A DNA stretch of 64,000 nucleotides from Tanytarsus gracilentus (lineage: Eukaryota; Arthropoda; Insecta; Diptera; Chironomidae), in NCBI GenBank assembly GCA_038502055.1, contig JAXRKN010000032.1, positions 1,550,001-1,614,000 of the forward strand, read 5' to 3'. This document shows, piece by piece, positions 62,344-64,000 of this stretch. Position 1 is the stretch's first letter, and every line of letters begins with the position of its first letter. A program made the translations under genes and the position numbers. The notes beneath the pieces are model-generated. The model was not told the DNA's origin, ran no database searches, and saw only the letters and a list, made by a program, of their open reading frames with translations.

Positions 62344-64000
62344 ATGATAGAAAACATGTCGGTAGCTTATACATCGAATCCTCCAAATCAACAACCTCCT
62401 CCTTCAGGACAATTTCAACAACAAAGGTAATAAGAATATTAAAATTAAGCATTTTTTAATTAAATTTATGCCATGTTCTTATTTATTAAATTTTTTAAAC
62501 TTGTGGCATCTTTCTGGATCTCACTTCCAGTACTGGATCTTAGTTCCACTGGATCTCACTTCCAGTACTGCTTTGATTGATATTGATATATCCAATAGGT
62601 GTATGTCTAATTTGGTAATAACTTTCTCCAATAGACCAGGACCACCGCCATCGTCAGCACAAATTCAGAAAATTCTCGATGAAAATAGCTCTTTGATTCA
62701 GACAATTCAGGACTTTCAGAACATGGGAAAAGCGAACGAATCTCAACAACATCAGCAAGCACTTCATCGCAATCTCGTTTATTTGGCTTCATTTGCCGAT
62801 TCAACTCAGAACATGTCACAATTATTGCCGGTAATTTAATGTCCTTTTAAACTAAACAAAAAATCTAATACTTTTTTTGAAGCCACCACATGTTTTACAA
62901 CAAGGCGGTCCATCAATGATTCAAATGCAAGGCCCTCCAGGATCTCAAATGAATGAGCCGCCACAACCGACTTACAATAATATGGGTGCGATGAATCCTC
63001 AAATGCAGAGACCACCAGGAATGCCTCAACAACAACCGCTGGCGAATAGCATGCAACAAGGTCCAAATACTCCTCAAGATGGTCAAAATCAACAATATAA
63101 ACCGCAAACTCCCGGTCAGCCCACTTCTCAAGCACCGCAATCAGCTCCTTCTCAAACTCCCGTGACATCGCAAGCTCCAATGAACTCTCCACAACAATCG
63201 TCTCAGAATCGTGGTCCATCGGCAGGACCGCCTGGAAGCAATCCTATTCCACCAAATCAACCTGCCGCACAAGGACAACAACAACCAGGAATGCCGCCAA
63301 TTCCTGGATCGCCACAACAACAACAACAACCTTATCAACAGCGACCTGCGTATCCTCACTATCCCGGATATCCTCAAAATCAGCCACCGTATCAACCTGG
63401 ATACCCAATGTATCCGCCTTCGAATCAAGCTGGACCTTATCCACCAGGTGGCTATCATCATCCTCAACAGCCGCCGTATCAATATCCTCAATATGCTGCG
63501 CAAGGTCAATATCCTGCGAATGGACCTCCTCCTCCTCCGATGGGCTACGGACCTCCTTATGGACCCGCACCAGGCTATCCACCACAAGGTATTAGAAGAA
63601 AACGAAAACGTTGATTAGTAGCTTTAGATTTTATGCCAGCGAATCTTCAAGAAATTTCCTAAAATGTCGAGCTTTTAAAATTCAAGAACATCCTTAACAA
63701 CTTATGTTGCGTATCAAATTTAAATTCGACGGTATAGTGTAGAGTTGTAGTTTCAAAAATATATTATCTAAGAAATATAAAATAACTTTTATTTTTAAGG
63801 ACAAGCATATGCACCGCCGCCCTCTCAAGCCTACCCTCCTCCTCATCAGCCCTACGCACCGTATGGGCCGCAAGCACCAGTTGGAGCTCAACAGCCCGCA
63901 ACCGCTCCACCTCCAACTTCATCAAGTGGCGCCTCGGCAGTTCCAGTTAGCACTAGCAGTGTTCCGACTTTCAATACAAATCAAGCGAGCCCACAAGCGA
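62344..64000 (+). CDS. SS18: SS18 (SYT) BAF-complex subunit, 5' part; continues past the window
   Basis: Exons 62344-62426, 62635-62830, 62883-63588 and 63800 to the window end. The start is MIENMSVAYTS; family proteins begin MSVAF, so the second Met at 62356 may be used. The SNH domain (AQIQKILDENSSLIQTIQDF, LHRNLVYLASFADS, MSQLLP) identifies SS18/CREST. A long Gln/Pro/Gly/Tyr-rich low-complexity region follows (QPYQQRPAYPHYPGYPQNQ), the phase-separating QPGY domain. SS18 is a coactivator subunit of the SWI/SNF (BAF/Brahma) remodeller. If the intron after 63588 is retained, the frame ends in a short basic GIRRKRKR tail at 63614. The 3' end of the gene is outside the window. Confidence 0.92.

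Noticed and set aside
63141..63587. 148- and 113-codon minus-strand frames opposite SS18 exon 3
   Set aside because: Shadow frames produced by the Gln/Pro-rich low-complexity coding strand.

Overview
The window looks like a piece of an AT-rich, compact insect genome. Splice sites are GT-AG with mostly 50-100 bp introns. The conserved proteins (nicotinic receptor beta1, ELAV, SS18, NRDE2, EBAG9, OTUD6B) have clear animal, mostly insect-type, sequences, and core promoters have the arthropod TATA plus CAGT-type initiator layout. My best guess is a nematoceran fly such as a chironomid midge. This is inference from composition and protein similarity recalled from memory; no database search was possible. 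I saw no tRNA, rRNA or CRISPR array.

Layout: an ELAV/Hu RNA-binding gene (0.86-2.18 kb), then about 4.9 kb without recognisable genes. Next comes the nicotinic acetylcholine receptor beta1 subunit gene (7.1-20.7 kb), whose fifth intron is about 11.7 kb. That intron holds a nested, lineage-specific gene array: six copies of a small minus-strand single-zinc-finger protein (family A) and two full plus two stub copies of a plus-strand multi-zinc-finger protein (family B). A and B sit head to head over short shared promoters. Their N-terminal domains appear related, so they look like an ancient inverted duplication. Several copies are broken, and one is split by a 5'-truncated non-LTR retrotransposon. 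The same intron carries a 350-bp near-perfect palindrome.

Downstream are an EBAG9/RCAS1 homologue (minus), a secreted group III phospholipase A2 (plus), a long gene-poor stretch with one minisatellite-bearing transposon, a pancreatic-type secreted lipase (minus), a lone LINE ORF1, a divergent TLC/ceramide-synthase-like membrane protein lacking the active-site histidines (minus), an unrecognised acidic protein (plus), and a DUF4789-like cysteine-rich secreted protein (minus). From 50.8 to 54.1 kb three near-tandem copies of the minisatellite-bearing element follow, all flanked by AAAAATG. The last 9 kb are gene-dense: NRDE2 (plus), two tiny paralogous cysteine-rich single-pass membrane proteins of 51 and 53 residues (minus), a short hAT-type MITE, a GH18 chitinase (plus), OTUD6B (minus), and the 5' part of SS18 (plus), which runs off the window.

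No pathway links all genes. The units that look functionally organised are the A/B divergent pairs, the micropeptide pair, and several head-to-head gene pairs sharing short promoters (EBAG9/PLA2, TLC-like/acidic protein, OTUD6B/SS18).
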